Both the position numbers and the translations under genes were made by a program. The notes beneath the pieces are model-generated. The model did no database searches and was not told the origin of the DNA. It worked only from the letters and a program-made list of their open reading frames with translations. 64,000 bases of DNA from Wuchereria bancrofti. Lineage: Eukaryota > Nematoda > Chromadorea > Rhabditida > Onchocercidae. Shown piece by piece: positions 22,587-37,500 of this stretch. Positions within the stretch are counted from its first letter, which is position 1; every line of letters begins with the position of its first letter. Where the stretch lies: positions 2,655,824 through 2,719,823 of the forward strand of contig SSBO01000003.1 in assembly GCA_005281725.1 (NCBI GenBank). The letters are read 5' to 3'.

Positions 22587-25500
22587 ATGCCAAGTAAAAG
22601 TGTGTCAGCATCGATGACTGCTATGCCTTCGACATCAGGTAGCACCGAGCTGGCAGCATCATCGCAACATGTAATTTATTTCTTATACTTAATTTCAATC
22701 CTCTCATAAACTTTATTTATTTTTTCAAAAATGTCTCAATTTAAAGAATCCAGAATGCTATCAAATGCTCAGAGCTAATTTGATAACTGAATTTTTATAA
22801 TGAGAGCTATTTAGTCACTAATCAAATTGCAGTCAAACTTTACAATTAAATATTTAATTGGACATATTTCAAAAAATATCACAGTAAACAAGTGATATTG
22901 AGCAGTGCAAAACTGTAGGCGTAATTTCAGATGGAGCTTTTAGATATCTCGCTTTTTTTTACTATTTAAATTGTAATAAAATCAAATTTTGCTAATTAAT
23001 GAGAAAAGATCATTCATGTCTTTTAGATTTAAGTTAGTAATAAAAGAAAGGAATTGCAACTGAATAATTTAACCAAATTTTAATCTAATAACCGAAAATT
23101 TGTAATAGAATTCAGATTAAGAAATAATAGTTCTACTTTAATGTTCATATTTTGTCTAGTCTCTTTATTTGTATTGCAGACATATTTTCACAAATATTTA
23201 ATGATATTAAAGTGCGCATGTTTGCTTGTAAAGCTAACAAGTGAATGAAATGAATTTCTGTGTAAAAATAATTCGTGATATAGGTTCTATAATTAAAACT
23301 TGATAAAAGCATAGAGAGGTTTAATAGTGGTTAAAGAAATTGCTCATAGTATTTGACAATGAATATCTTCAAAAAAGGATAGGTATTATAGAGGTTGTTT
23401 TTGAAAGAAGCTTTTGAACAAGTACAGGATACTGACGAAAAGGTGAAAAGGTCCAGTTGCCTCGTTTGCCTTGTGAGAAGGTTGTGAATAAAATTAGCTG
23501 TAGCTATTCACATTTTCTTTGTTCTAGGCTAAACATCCTCTCATACAGTCTAGGAAAGAGCATAAATCTTTTTTCGAACTTTCAGAGTTTTTCTAACAAA
23601 TATTGCTTCGCAGGAGATGTAAATAAAAGGAGTCAAAGAGGAAAATGGGTTAATAAATTGTCATAATTTATCAGAGTGACTGTCAATAAATTATCAAGAT
23701 TTAATTTATAAAACAGTGAAATTATCAAGGCAAATTTGAAATTTCAAACAAAGGAAAACTATCGCAAAGCAAGAAAATATAATTTTTGTTGAAATTTCGA
23801 TTTACTGTTTTAATTTAGAAAAAGGCACAAGTGATATTTTTGCAACGATCACCGAAGTTGATTATTAGCCGTAATGGTGGTGAAGCGGTACAACATTTCA
23901 TTCTCACTCAGCAACCAATAGTTAATGGTAAATTTTCGTTCTGTATTTTATTTTCTCAAGAGTTGCCCTTACAGCAACAAAATTTGGACTTCTGAAGGGC
24001 AAAGTGAAGGCGAAATTGGTGTGGGTGGAGATATTTTTTTTCTAAGCGAATTTTTTAATTTCTTGAATTTTGAGTCTTCCTGATTTTAACAAGATCTGCA
24101 TTTGAATGAGTGCAGACACCGATAAGTTGAAGGTTATTGTAATAATAAATAGTGGAAGCTAAATAAGCCCTAATTGGTGATAACAATGCATGTACTGTCA
24201 TCAAAGATGTTTCAAAAGCTTTGGTAGAATTGGGAAGTTATATCGATATAAAATCATTGAATCTTTCTTCTCCCTTATTTTCGAAATCTCAATGTTTATA
24301 TTCGCTACAGGAATATGAATTTTTGTTTGTTATTGATAATTATAGTTTGGGGATGAAAAAAAAAAAATAAAATCAAGATTCAAGATACTGTGCGAAGGAT
24401 TAAGCACTGTTGCTTGGAAAAGAAATGGCAGCATCCAAGGGGGAAGGGAAATATCAAGCAAGCGCGGATTGGGCAGGGATATTCCATGAGAGAAAAATCG
24501 AAAGGAGCAGGTGCATGTTACAAATTTTTATGTGTGATGTAAATTATAATTGGAAGTTAATCATCAAAATAAGTAGCTCGAAAAGCCAATTCTGTCTTGC
24601 TCCATATTTCTCTTTATTTGTAGACTTCATTTATTTGCATAACATAAGCTTGGCTAATATATATATGTTTTGGAATTAAAAGTTAGGAATTTCTGATAGA
24701 AAATTCTCATTTTCCTCTCTGAGAGAAAATTCTCATTTTCCTAATCTAGATTATTTAAGGATATTCGTCGTTAAGGACAGAAAACATGATATTGATATAT
24801 ATTTCATACTTCTTTTGTAACATACTCATGAATGTTATGGTAAAATTAGCAAAATAATATGACAGTAGTGAAAATTTTGCGAGAATATCATTTAATCGTA
24901 TCAAAATGTTTTAATAAAAAATGATACGATTTGAAGTGGAAAATGTCGTATTCTGCAGTTCACAGTGTAAGAGTTTCTGAAAAGATTTTCGTTCCAACAC
25001 CTACATTATTGTTAGCTTAAAATATCATCGTTAGTGAAATTAACCTCATCGTTAATGGAATTAGCCAACTATTAGTAAGAAAAAAGTGCAGAGATCCATG
25101 AAGAATATTTGGAACATTACCTTTTGTGTATCCATCGATGAGTGATTATCAATAAGTGTTGTATCATTTCGCCTTGTATTACTACGTGCATTATTTTTTT
25201 TTTATTTTTTGTTTTTTTTTTAGCATTGTTTTCATATCGAAATAATATTAAAGACAGAGTACGCTTGAAAGTAGTTTAATGGATTCATTGATATCTACTG
25301 TATTAATGCATCCTTGTCATGTTCAACTAAATGGAATTGAACTTCATTTTTAACATATAACCAAGGTGGTACGATCAGTTACTTGTTCTCTTCAACTCCC
25401 AGTGCAAAAATTTTTTCCAGCTGAATATAGAAATCAGTCTATTGAAGGAAAAAAATGGCACTCAATTCAAAATCTAGGTTATCGTAACAGAGGTGTGCTT

Positions 25501-28500
25501 TTAAAAATGAGAATGATTGATACTGAAAAAAGCAGGATATTAAACGATATAGTTTCTTTTCAAAATGAATTAAATGAAGAGGAGAAGGAAGAAGAAAAGC
25601 TAGATTGGTCTTTGAGGCTTTGTTATGACCATTTAGCATGATATATTATACCTGTTATCCATTTGAAATAAGATCCGCCTTATTAGATCTATTTTGTAAA
25701 AAAAATGTTCTATCTCTGGACTATTTCCCAAATATCCCATACAAAGAGAAAAGTGAAAAGAGGAAGGACTAGCATCTGGATGATTGTTATTAGCCTTTCG
25801 TTTCATTCACCATTTCCATTCCTTCAATTTTTTTTGATCAAAGAAGTCGGATCTTAACTTTCATTCTCCAGTATTATCTCCAGCATCGCTGTGTTTATTA
25901 CTCCATGGCTCCAAATCTTCGAGAATGAATTTCTACCAGCGTTCTTTTTTTGGTTTGCCACCATTTCATGCAACTCGATTTCCATGTTGTAAGTATGTAA
26001 ACTTCTTTCTGCATGAATTTTATCACTTTTTCCTGAAATAACCCATTAAAGTTTGGAAAATTATTTCTCAATGGATAAAATAAAATTTGAACAGTAGTTG
26101 ATAACATGATATTTTGAATCTTGATACTGGTGAATTGAAGACTTGCTGTAGGTTAGAAGTAGTTAAACTCCTTCTAGAAGATGCCGGTCAAGTAAATTAA
26201 AGCAGTTATATGAATAGAAGTGGTTTTAACATTCTCTCTCTTTAAGCTATTCTTACTACTTTTCGAGATGTTTTTTTTATTAAATATGATCGATAAGTCT
26301 TCAAGAAAATAGATAAAAATATGGATACTTTATATAGGCAATCATTTTATTGACTAGGAGCAAAATAAATTATCTTTAAGCGCAGGAGTAAATAAATAAT
26401 CTTTATCTCTGACAAAGGATTTATTAACATCATGAACCATGCTATAATGTAGTAATGAAAAAAGGTTAACTTCGAGTGAAAAAAAAAGTGTTTAATCCTT
26501 GTTTTCGTCAAATTACAAATAGTGAGATAGAAAAAAAAAGATTTGGTCTTTTAAATTTCATAGTCTTATGGAAATGAAATGAAGTGATAGCAAATTGCTC
26601 TCTTTTTTTTCTTTTCCCATTTTCCTTTGTGAAAAAAAGTAACTGATTATGGCTTTTTCTCACCCTGTCTGATTATTAAAGTATTTTTTTCCCCTTGTCT
26701 GCATTGATTCTTTGAAGAAGGCGAAGAAAGCGATTATTTTATAATCACGAAATCTTTTTTCTTCTCGTTAATTTCTTTAAAAAATAATGTAATGTGTAAT
26801 GGTAACTAGTGGAAGTAGAGTTTAAAATCCTTGAGGATTTTATTTGAGATAGATTTATATCAGCATTTGCTTATACGTTTTCGGATATGAGGTATGTTTT
26901 CGATAATTTCAAGAAATTAGGAAAGAAGAAAGAATATTTGTAAGCTTTTGCTATTGTTTGACCCTTACTTGATAATGCTGCAGTGATCACATTAAATTAT
27001 GAAATTAGGATAAATCGATTTATGAATTGGTTATGTTATTAATTATTGCCGATGTCATGTGCAATATCCTTTCAGGTAAGAGAGAAATGAAAAGGAATTA
27101 ATGGAAAAGGTGAAAAGGTGAGTAAGATAGAAAGAGGGTGAATGTCATCGAAGTATGTATGTATGTATAGGCTTTCAAATATACCGTAGACAAGAGATAT
27201 CCCTTAGTATTTGTGCTATTCGGAAGTGCTCCGCTAATATCTCCTCTTCATCACTCTTTTCCATATATCATAGCCAATGTATTGCTTACTTCCCTGCTTA
27301 GGCTTAAATTGATTTTGCAATATTTTCATTCATTCATTTGTTCGTTCACAGTCACTGCAACTGCTACCATCGTATACCATTGGTTAGTGCCTAAAGGCTA
27401 AAGCTTAAAAGTGCAATCAACTGATCAAGCTAGCTTACTATTTATCTAAAGCTTGGCTAACAAGGATAATAAAATGGTTGTCCTTATGGCTTATACATGA
27501 GATGAGATTTTCTCCTGTTTTAGTAAAACTAACAATACATTTTCTTCTGTTTTTTCTTTTGATTTTTTTGGATTCCATCTTTAGACTTTTATTCGTCTGT
27601 TGCTGCACATTTGGAGCTTAATTTATTTTCTTCATTTAATTTCAGTTATAAGCTATGGAATAATCTTACTGAATCGTGTATATTTGGAGGTCAATTCTGA
27701 AATACCTCATTTAGTTAGTCTGGTTGAAATGTTTTGCTTCAATTAAAAATTTCAAATTATATCCTAAATGGGAAAAGATTAGTTGTCTAAGATCTTGCAT
27801 TCATGCGATACTGCCATCTCCAAAGGGTCCATCAGGTCTTATTATCATTCAAATCGTCTCGCGATCTGATTACAGCTTTTCATGATTCCTATTTTCCATT
27901 GATATTATAGCTGAGAAGTACGGTACTTTTATAATTAAAAAATAAAAATTTTACGAATAGTTCGGGAGATTTTGAACCATTCCTCATCTCTACCAAAAAT
28001 TATTTCCTACATTTTCTATCATTTAAAAATCAGTACAAATCGTTAAAAAAAAGGATCAAAATGAAGGATGCTTGGGATGCGATGAGTGAAAGTATGGCAT
28101 AACTTCTACATCATGATTTTCTGGATATGATCTCTGAAATATATGTTTTAGGTTATCCTTAGAATATTTATGAGTTCCAATAAGTTTGAACTAATTTAGA
28201 ATTCCATAATAAGTAAAATGTATGGAAGTGATAATCTGCAACTGCAGAAGTTTTAGGACCTATTTTCTTAAAACGATTTGAATTGATAATTCAAAGTTTT
28301 CATATATTTTACTTGAACTTGCTAGATCTATTGTCTTATAACTATTGTAATCTTGGATCATAAAAGATGTAAAAATTTTGATATAGAAAAGCTCATAATG
28401 ATGGAAGAGAATAGCGAAAGTTCCTTGCTGTTTTATCATTAGTTCCAGATTATTATTTTCGGTCATTCTAAATGGACAAATAAAATTCAAGTATGACTTA

Positions 28501-31500
28501 TTTCCGTTTCTAAATAACTCATTTAGTGGGATTTATTGAGGTTGTTGATGATATCCATCCTGCAGTTAATATTAATGTCTATAACCATATACGTGTATGA
28601 CTTTTTCTGAATATATAACTATATATATATATGTGTATGTATGTATGTCTGTTTTTGTATGTGTATCTATGTTAAAGTACACACGAAGCAATTAAAATGC
28701 TTTATGTGATGGTGGTATGACTGGTAGATGGAGAAAGTTTATTAGCATGATCGAGTAAAGTGGTTAATCTGACGCCGATAGAACCTATTAGCTCAGAAGT
28801 TACTACTGCATATGAGTGTGTATGTGTGTGTGTGTATATGTATGTGTTTGTTGTATATAGTTAGCATATATATATGCTTATAGGTTAAATATGGTGCTAA
28901 TAGTGCTAGGATGTATGTTGCCTTCTCCAATTAATTCCACGTTTATGGATGATTTAAATTTGGATTTAGAGACGAGCTGAAATCATAATTAGGAGAGGAA
29001 GGGATGATAGGGGTGGAAAGTGGAGGAAGTTAATGTAACAAAACATTTTCGACCTATTTGATTGGTTAATGGAGTTGAAATAAGTTAGCATCTTACCATA
29101 TGACGATATTTTTATTCAAGTGAAAATACATGAAAATATGTGCGCAATTGTTTAGATTATGAATAAAAGTCTATTTTGTGATAGAAATAGAGCTGTTTTC
29201 GATCTTATCAATTTATCTGCATAGTTTCCTAATACGAGCATTATTTATTATTTTTCAAAAAATAATAAAGTTAATGAGATGTTTACTTGTATTTGTTAAA
29301 ATTAGAAATGTAATGAGAATAGCAATTTTCAAAATCCAGAATTGCCATATATTATCCAGACAATTTATTTAAGTCGCAAAGTAGGTTTGCAAAATGTTGT
29401 AGTGCGGAAAAAATGAGGTGAGATCTAACTATGATCGAATTAAATTATCAGCCTTTGTCACAAGTAGGTAACAAAGCGAAAAGATGATGTTAAATAAGTA
29501 GAAATTTTTAGTTTCGAAGATCTAATTTCTATCCTGCTATGTTATTCATAATTTACGAATTGGTATTGGAATCCTCTCTCTTACTTGACTAATCTAACGT
29601 TGCTTAGTTTTATTGACCTATTTATTTACGTCTTATAGCTGTCCCACCTACTTTAACATTATTTGTACTTGATAATTTGATTGAGAGAAACTCATTGATT
29701 TTTTAAAATGTTAATATAATATTTGAAAGAAAAAGCTACCTATGGTTGAAGTTGAGTTTAGTAAAATCACAAATGTTTCCATCGTGTCTTGTCAGAGCTA
29801 CTTTCGCTGTTATCACTAATTTTTAGTAGTTTTGTTATCACTAATTTTTAATAGTTTGTAATAATTTTGTCTGTAACATTCGTTTAGTTTTTTTTTTTTC
29901 TACATCTTTACTAATTTTGAAAATTTTTTCGCTTATTTAATTTGCCTTCGTGCTGACCTACTGTCGTCCATATACATCATTTAATTTACCTACATGGTTG
30001 TTAGCTTAAAATAATTTTATCGTGTATGATTTTACCTTATTGTATGTGTTATACGATAATTAGGTTTGGCTGTGTAGTGATGTATAGAAACCGATTATAG
30101 TCCTAGCAATACATAATTAACCTTTTAAAAACAAACATCCTTAAACCCTTCTCTTCTCGTAAACTATAAGTAAATGTTTTGAGCGGAGAGTCAAGTTATC
30201 TTCTTTCATACTTCGCCACCAATAATTACTAAGAAGTGGTCACTTCTATTATACACTTTAAGAAACTGAGGGAGACTTAGTAGATTTTTTTTGACTGTAA
30301 AAGCAGAACTCAGTGGGAATGGGAATGGATAGATTTCACAGAAAAATTTCATAGAGGAAACCTAATTAGTATAAAAGCCTAAGTAGGAAAGGTCGTCTTA
30401 TTTTAACTGTGAAAAGGCTTATCGATTTGCCATTTTGCTGACGATAGTTCGCTAACTTCAACATCCCAACTGCTTTAGTAATGAGTAGTTTTCTATATTT
30501 TAAATATTGTAAAATATATGCAATACAATTAATTATTCACATATCAAAGTTATCTGTTTGTTTCATCATCCTAGAAGAGAAAAAAAAAATTTTTTACTCA
30601 AACTTCTAGTCGAGAAAGAGAATTAGAAGAGCATTGCAGGATTCAATTTATAAATCAAATTAGGGATGACATTACAAATTCAAAAGATTACTATAGTTCT
30701 CATACTATTTGTGTGCTTGTCTAACATTTGGAAAAGTCTTAAGTTTCTTACTTTTATCGTAAAAATTGGAACTTAATAAATTTAAATTGAGAGGGAAAGT
30801 TTGAAGATTACTTGGTTTTCTTAGTAAGGGTAAAACTTTCCTTACGTTGAGGCAGTTGTTTTATTTTGATTTCCCAATAGTTTGTTGCGACTGTTAATTA
30901 AAAGCGATAATTGTTTCAGTGTCAGATTTTCGTTCAGCATCAACGCTCACAGAAGCAAGAGGTCCACCATCAAGTGATACCGTAATCATTGATACAAGTG
31001 ACGGCACCACTGTTGATAGCTTTGGTCAATCAGGAACCACTAGTACCAGCACCAGTCATCATCATCATCATCATCAACCATTGGGTGATGAAGTAACGTA
31101 TGTTACTAGCAGTAACAGTTTAACTATACCCGCAACAGCAGCAACAACAACCACACTTAGACCAACTACTGTAGCTGCAGCAACGGAAGTTGGCTTTTTG
31201 ACAAGTGAAGCAGAGGGTACCGTGGAGACGGTGGTAGTTCGGTCAAGTGATATCAGTGGTAGTGACGAGTCACAACAATTAAGCCTGATGGATGCCTATC
31301 CAATAGGACAAGTGACATCAACGTACTAAGTTATTACGATATCAATGCACCAAAGCACCTGACGTGTTGTAGTTGTGTTGCACCATATATGGATGACCAT
31401 TATAATACGAGATCGATGATTTAGTGTTGTGAGGAGTATCGTAACAGCAAGTGAAGGGCCGAAATTCAACTTTCAAAAATTGTACCATCTCTTGCTTAAT

Positions 31501-34500
31501 CTAACATTGCAAAGCAGCTCTAAATTCTGGAGCTTTTTCTCAGGATGCTTATATCTCTCTAATACACAGATCTCTTTTAAGTCTTATTCTCAAATTCCTC
31601 TCTCTATCTCTCTGATACACAGAAGATCTCCTTTAAATCATCCTCAAACTCTTTTCTCTCTTTCTCTTTTTTACGATCTCTCTTCTCTCCACTCTCATCC
31701 TTCTCATTTCATATATTCATTTAAAATCTTATGATATATGGGGATTTTTATTCACAACACATTATCATTTAAAAAATTTATTACTTGAAAACTGTTCGTA
31801 ATTTCTATCTGTCAATTAGATTTAATAACCTATTTAAATATCAAGCCTATTGCAAATTTATATTCGCCTTATTTACTGTTGAAATTCACTTAACAAAAGT
31901 GAGCATAATTAGTAGTCGATGCTAAGAAGATGCCGTAATTAAGGAATTAGGGAAGCAATATTGTTTTTATTGTTGGGATAGTAAGAGGACTGGAATGCGA
32001 TGAAATTTGAGAGAGGAATGATGCGAGAGAAGAGGTCATTGTTTTCGATGAGCTATCCAAATGACCTAGTACTAAGTTTGGACTTTTTTATTTAGATTTC
32101 TTTTGTATTGAAAATGAGTCAAAATAAAGAGATCAAATAAATAAGAAGTTTGAAATTTTAACATACCATCTAGAGATCTCACATTGGTATATCTTTGTAG
32201 ACCACTTGATGTTTCCTGTAAAAATTTAAGTGTAATTTTTTTGAAACGAAGGCAGTAAATACGAACTCTGCTACTGGTATTAGACATTATAGAAAGATTA
32301 TAGAAAGTATCGCTATACACTTATTTTATTAGTTGATGGTTACCACATCTGGAATTTCAATCATTGGCTTCCATTTTGCGTTTTTCTTTTAAATCATTAA
32401 AAAATATTGGTACATTTCAATAAAGAGAAACTGATTTTTTTCTTGCTTGATAATATATATGTAATTCGTAGGATGTAGTAATATTTAGATAGAATTGAAC
32501 CGTTTAAGGCCATCATTAAATATTGCTAATTATCGCTAAAGTTTTTACAGTATATTTCTCATTATGATATCACAGGGACTTGTAATGATTGCATCAAATA
32601 GCTACTTTTATGACCTATTCCTTCAATTGAAATATACGAAGGTTTAATTTTAGGATTTTTCAGTCGTTCCTTAATTTTGCAAAAAGATAAAAGAAAAAAG
32701 CGAATAAAAAGTGATTGTAAGTTAATACTTCAATTTTTCTTTCATATCCTTTGAAAATTTCTAATTGTGATCCATAAGATAAGAAATAATGCTAAAATAT
32801 TAGAGATGGCCGTGATGGTGATAGTGGTGGTAACCGTTGTCAATAGTGACATTGATAGAAATAACGTTCCAAGGTTAGCTTGATCGGTTGAGATGATTGG
32901 TCGTGATGGTTGTTGTTTAGCAACTGAAATGTATCCACCTAGAAACAAGGATGACGACCGAAGCTAAGGCAACGGAGTGTGGGAGACTTAAGCTTTAGAC
33001 TTTAACGAAGCATGTATCCTGTAATGTTATCGAGGTCGATGATAATGGAATTCTTTTGACAACAGTGACAACAACTTTGATTTCCTAAGAAGACTGCAAA
33101 CGGATGACAACTGGAGGAAGGGAGAAAGGGATAGGTAGTAACAGCGAACAGCGGTAACTCTTGATCGTTGGGGAGAAGAAAAAGTCTTTTTAATTTTCTA
33201 GTGGAACCTCTGGCTGATGGAGCTTTGCATGCTAAAGGCCTTACCAGGCGAACATTCCTTATTTTTGCTCAAAAGCTGGTCTTTTGGTGGTCTCTATATT
33301 TGTGCATATGCATATTAGTAAAAGTACTATACTTGCCTCCCATCTCTTCTTTCTCCTTATTTGATCATTACGAGGTGATTTATGAGACACGAATGTGTGT
33401 ATCTATATGCTTATGTTTATCTCTCAATATGTCGAGCCTTAAAGTGAAGTCTTTGAAGCTTTTACCAAAAATTTTCGGTAACCAAGGAAGCAGCGGCAAC
33501 AGCGATAGCAGCAATATGGTATCCGGTTAAGATTAAAGATAGGCAAGCAGCCGTAAAAATATTTCTCTCTAAAGAGTTCTCTTCTCTTATTACTCTCAGT
33601 TGGGTTATTGCTTTTTTTTCCGTTATGAATTTCCGTTATCCAAAAAGGATTCTGAGTTTACTAAAAGTAGCTCAGATAATTCCTGACCTTAAATATAGTA
33701 ATATAATAATGATGGATAATTTCAGTTTCGCTCAATTTAAGATGTTAGGTAAAAATATTGTTTACTAGAAAGATGTTATGAATTGCATTCTTGATATTGC
33801 AAAAATTGAAGAAAAGCACGAATTGCAATAAGTTCTGTAACTAGTAGTATTAAGGAATAGAAGAATTTTTAACTGGAGCTGTGATCGATGCTTAAAGTTT
33901 TGCTATGCTTCTGTCAGCAAGAAAAAAGTCTAAGGATATTGTTTTACCTTTAAAAGACTTCATTTTTTTTCATTTCTTTGAAGGGTCGCATATCCTTGAG
34001 TGGAATGTTTTATCGATAGGAATCAATGATTTTTAATTTTGAAAAGTTGGTAAGAATTATTAGTTAATGCCTTCATTTCATTAACTCTAATTTCTCGGAA
34101 TTTGAAATTATCCGGGAGAAAAATATGTGAACTGCTTTTGACTGGAAGAGAGGAATGGGAGAAGCATGGTAGAGAGAAGAGAGAAGGAGATAACGGTAAT
34201 TCCACATAAGCTTGTTTCTTCAGATTTTTTGGCAGTTATATATTTGTCTTTTTCGTTTCTATGATGGGTCGTCTAGGAGACGACAATTCATCGTTATGGT
34301 CGTTATGGTTGTCATCACTGCTCTGCATTACTTTATATATATACTTTATATATACTTTATATAAAATATATATACCGCCAAGATGTTGTATATAAAAATA
34401 CATAAAGTATATAAAAAGAAATTGATGTACACTTCTTTTATCTTGTGAGTTTGCGTCAGTTCTGCCTCAGTCTTCTGCCTCTGCTTACCCGCTTCCTTCT

Positions 34501-37500
34501 AACTTTATTCCCTTAACTACTGTTGTCAGGTATTTTGTATGCATATGATACCTTGGTAACCAAACATTTAATCAGTGAAATATTTTCATGTTATAAATAT
34601 TAGTTGGTTAGTACCTGACAGCATTAGTTGGTTTCGTTCTTTAATTCAGGTAACATTGGAAAGATTAACCGAGATGTTATTCTTCAGTTTTTCCTTTTTT
34701 TTTTTAAATTTTATATATATCTTGGACTAATTCCATCCATAATCATTTACTCCCACTTTTCACTTTGAATTTAAAAAATGCAAATGGTAAAATGGTTATA
34801 CATTTTTTTTAAGTTGCATAGAAAAAAATGTAAAAAACATGAAATGATTCGTCCATTCTTTCATTTATTCCTTATTAGTTCTTAATAAAATTAGACTTAT
34901 AATTAATAATTATTTTCCTGTCAAGATTTCTCCTTCAAGTAAAGTTGATCGATAGTTTCAGATTCTCTTGGACAGATTTTAAAGTTGGATTTCATAATTT
35001 CGTCGAACTCTTTTTTTTCAATTTGAGATAAAGACTAAATTTTTTCTCTCTGTACTGATAGATAAGATCCATTTTTAGGATAGGCGGTAATGCGAGGAAA
35101 TGGACGAAAATGCGGAATTTCAAAGAAATATTCGTAGTTAGAAGGGAAATGTTATTAGAGCAGGTGTGAGTGAATGATTAGCCGCGTACTGAGCCAGTCA
35201 TCATTATGATCATTATAATGTACCTCACCTCATCGCTTCCTCCCTTTCCTTGCTTATATATCCTGCCTCTTAGAGGCCAAACGAGTTCACCTGCATGCTT
35301 CATTCTCTCCTCTAAAGGGACCCTTTTCACATTCATATCCCAAGATTTTGCTCCTAAAATCCATGACGAAAGGTAGTCCAGCTGGGCATCTAGACAGGTA
35401 TTTGATTTTAAATTCTTTTTTTGTTAGTTCCTAGCTCTATTGAAGAGGTCTATTGAAGTCCAAGTTTATTAAAATTTAATAAAATTTTTTTAGAAATTTG
35501 GATTATAATATTTCTACGTATATGGGATCAGATTGGGGCGTTGTGGTTTTCGTATCTTATGTAGATACTTCATCTGTTTATGGTCTATTTCCTACTTCAC
35601 GATTGATCTTTTTCCCATTCATTTCAATAAAGAGAGATGTGAAGGAAATATTTCTTTCATGAAGTGAACTTCCGGAAGTTTTGGAAAACTTCGTAGTACA
35701 TGAAATTTAGCTCAGTATATAAAAATTATCCATTTTTCAATATCTTAGTTATAACTTTCCTTTTTTTCTAATTATATCTGAAGTTACTAAGTGTGGTACT
35801 GGAATTTAGATCCGAAAGTCAGGTTCGAAAGTCTTTTCTAGGTTAATTTATCTTATATTTTATCTTTTATGTTATATTTTAAGGTAATTTACACATTTTC
35901 GTTAAGTAATAAGTAATTTGCGCCATGCATTCTTTTTTGCAGTTTCTCTAAAATAATTTGCACAATATGGTATTGCTATTATATATATTTTATAATATGG
36001 TATTATATCTAAATATCTTTCTCATATAGTATGTAAACTTCCCTTTTGTGTTGCTACATATAGAACATGTAAGACAGGGATATTCCGGATAAAATATACC
36101 GTTTCCGGAAGCATTCATGGAAAGGTGCAGAAGAGGGGATGATTGGTATATATGCATAAAGCACTTTAAGCATAATATACAACGTAGTGTACATAATCAT
36201 TCCTTATGCTCCCAGTCAAATCCCATTGGGCATTTCCTTTTCAGTACCGGAAGGAGAATGAAAGGTGAGGAAGAATTATTTGAGAGGAGGGATAATAATC
36301 GGGATAGACGAGAAGGTAGGTTTCAAAAAGCTTTAATATAATATATGGAAAGCTTGAAACCTCTGCTTTTCCTGTCACTCATTTTTCCCGACAGCATTAT
36401 CGTGATATAATTTTGCCCGTCGGTTGCTGCTACAACACTCTTCTTCCCATATCTCATTGTTTCAAGTTATACTGTTTGGATCATTTTCCTGCTCTAAACT
36501 TTCCTTACATTGTTTTGTTTTATTCCCAAGAAATGGTATCTTGCAGGAATGCTACTTATGTTTATACTACCGAATATCCATCGTATTATCAGGTTTGTTA
36601 TTTTGTTTTCTTATATTTTTTGCTTGAATTTTTGACATTCCATTATTTTTTGACATTATCACATACTGAATCTAGTTATTTTTGCCAATCTAATGATCAT
36701 TTTCAATTATAATTCGTTATTTTCATCACATATAAGTACCTACTCACCAAATATGTTATTAATATAAATACCATTTAATAGTGATTTATGATAACCACAT
36801 TCAGTTAACGAATTTGACTTCCTGTTTTTACGATTACGGGGACAAGATACTGAGAATTTAGCTCTCTTTATAGAAAATTTTGTTTTGCGATTCAGATTAA
36901 TTCTGCTTTTTTTGCAGTTAGTGAACTGAGGATACAATATGATATAAGTTAGATTACAGTATTTCTCTTTTGACTAAGTTAATCTGTGTTTGGTAATAAT
37001 AGTGGATAAGCAAATAGGAACTTAAAATTCTCAAAAAAAAAAAAAAAAAAAAGAAACAAAAAAAAAAAAAAAAACTGCTAGCTGATTGGGTGCATAATGG
37101 ATAATCGAAACCGTTGGTAATTGTTGATTTTCCTTTTTTATTAGCTTTTTTATAAATTATATTATTTTCATTCTTTAGTACCAACCGATACATTCACCAA
37201 CACAACAAACTTACGTTATTCAACAGCAAGGTTCACCAGGATCTGTAGAGGAGGATGTTGGAGCTCAGTTGGGTCATACAACACGTGCTTCACCTGCTAC
37301 TGTTAGTTTGTTTATAATCATTTTTTTTTGGACGATGTATTGTTTGTATTGTTTCATCTTGAGGACTGGCTGAAGGCTAGGCTTGCTTAACTCCAAGAAT
37401 GGTTTTAAAACTAATCTACAAATAATTCTGATCCGAATTAGGAGAAAGGATGATTTATGGAACATTTCTTTTAATTTACATAATTGATACATTTTTTTCT

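Larger units (their letters stand above)
23928..30919 (+). other. 7-kb daf-19 intron 2
   Basis: This intron joins the first short coding exons to the exon at 30920. It has no sure exon. It holds the open frame at 25366 (separate entry), microsatellites near 28620 and 28815, a GTATGTATGTAT run near 27154, and low-complexity DNA. Its size makes it a likely home for enhancers or further promoters. Confidence 0.6.

Noticed and set aside
31323..31329. Stop codon at the end of daf-19 exon 3
   Set aside because: A GTACTA donor just before the stop joins in phase to exon 4, so the stop is intronic in the main form.
33168..33530. 120-codon open frame in daf-19 intron 3
   Set aside because: Starts with TTG, composition is mixed hydrophobic and repeat-like, and no splice sites place it in the daf-19 frame.
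34321..34420. Mobile element ends (TATA-rich inverted repeat)
   Set aside because: Simple-sequence inverted repeat without a transposase, target-site duplication or defined ends.
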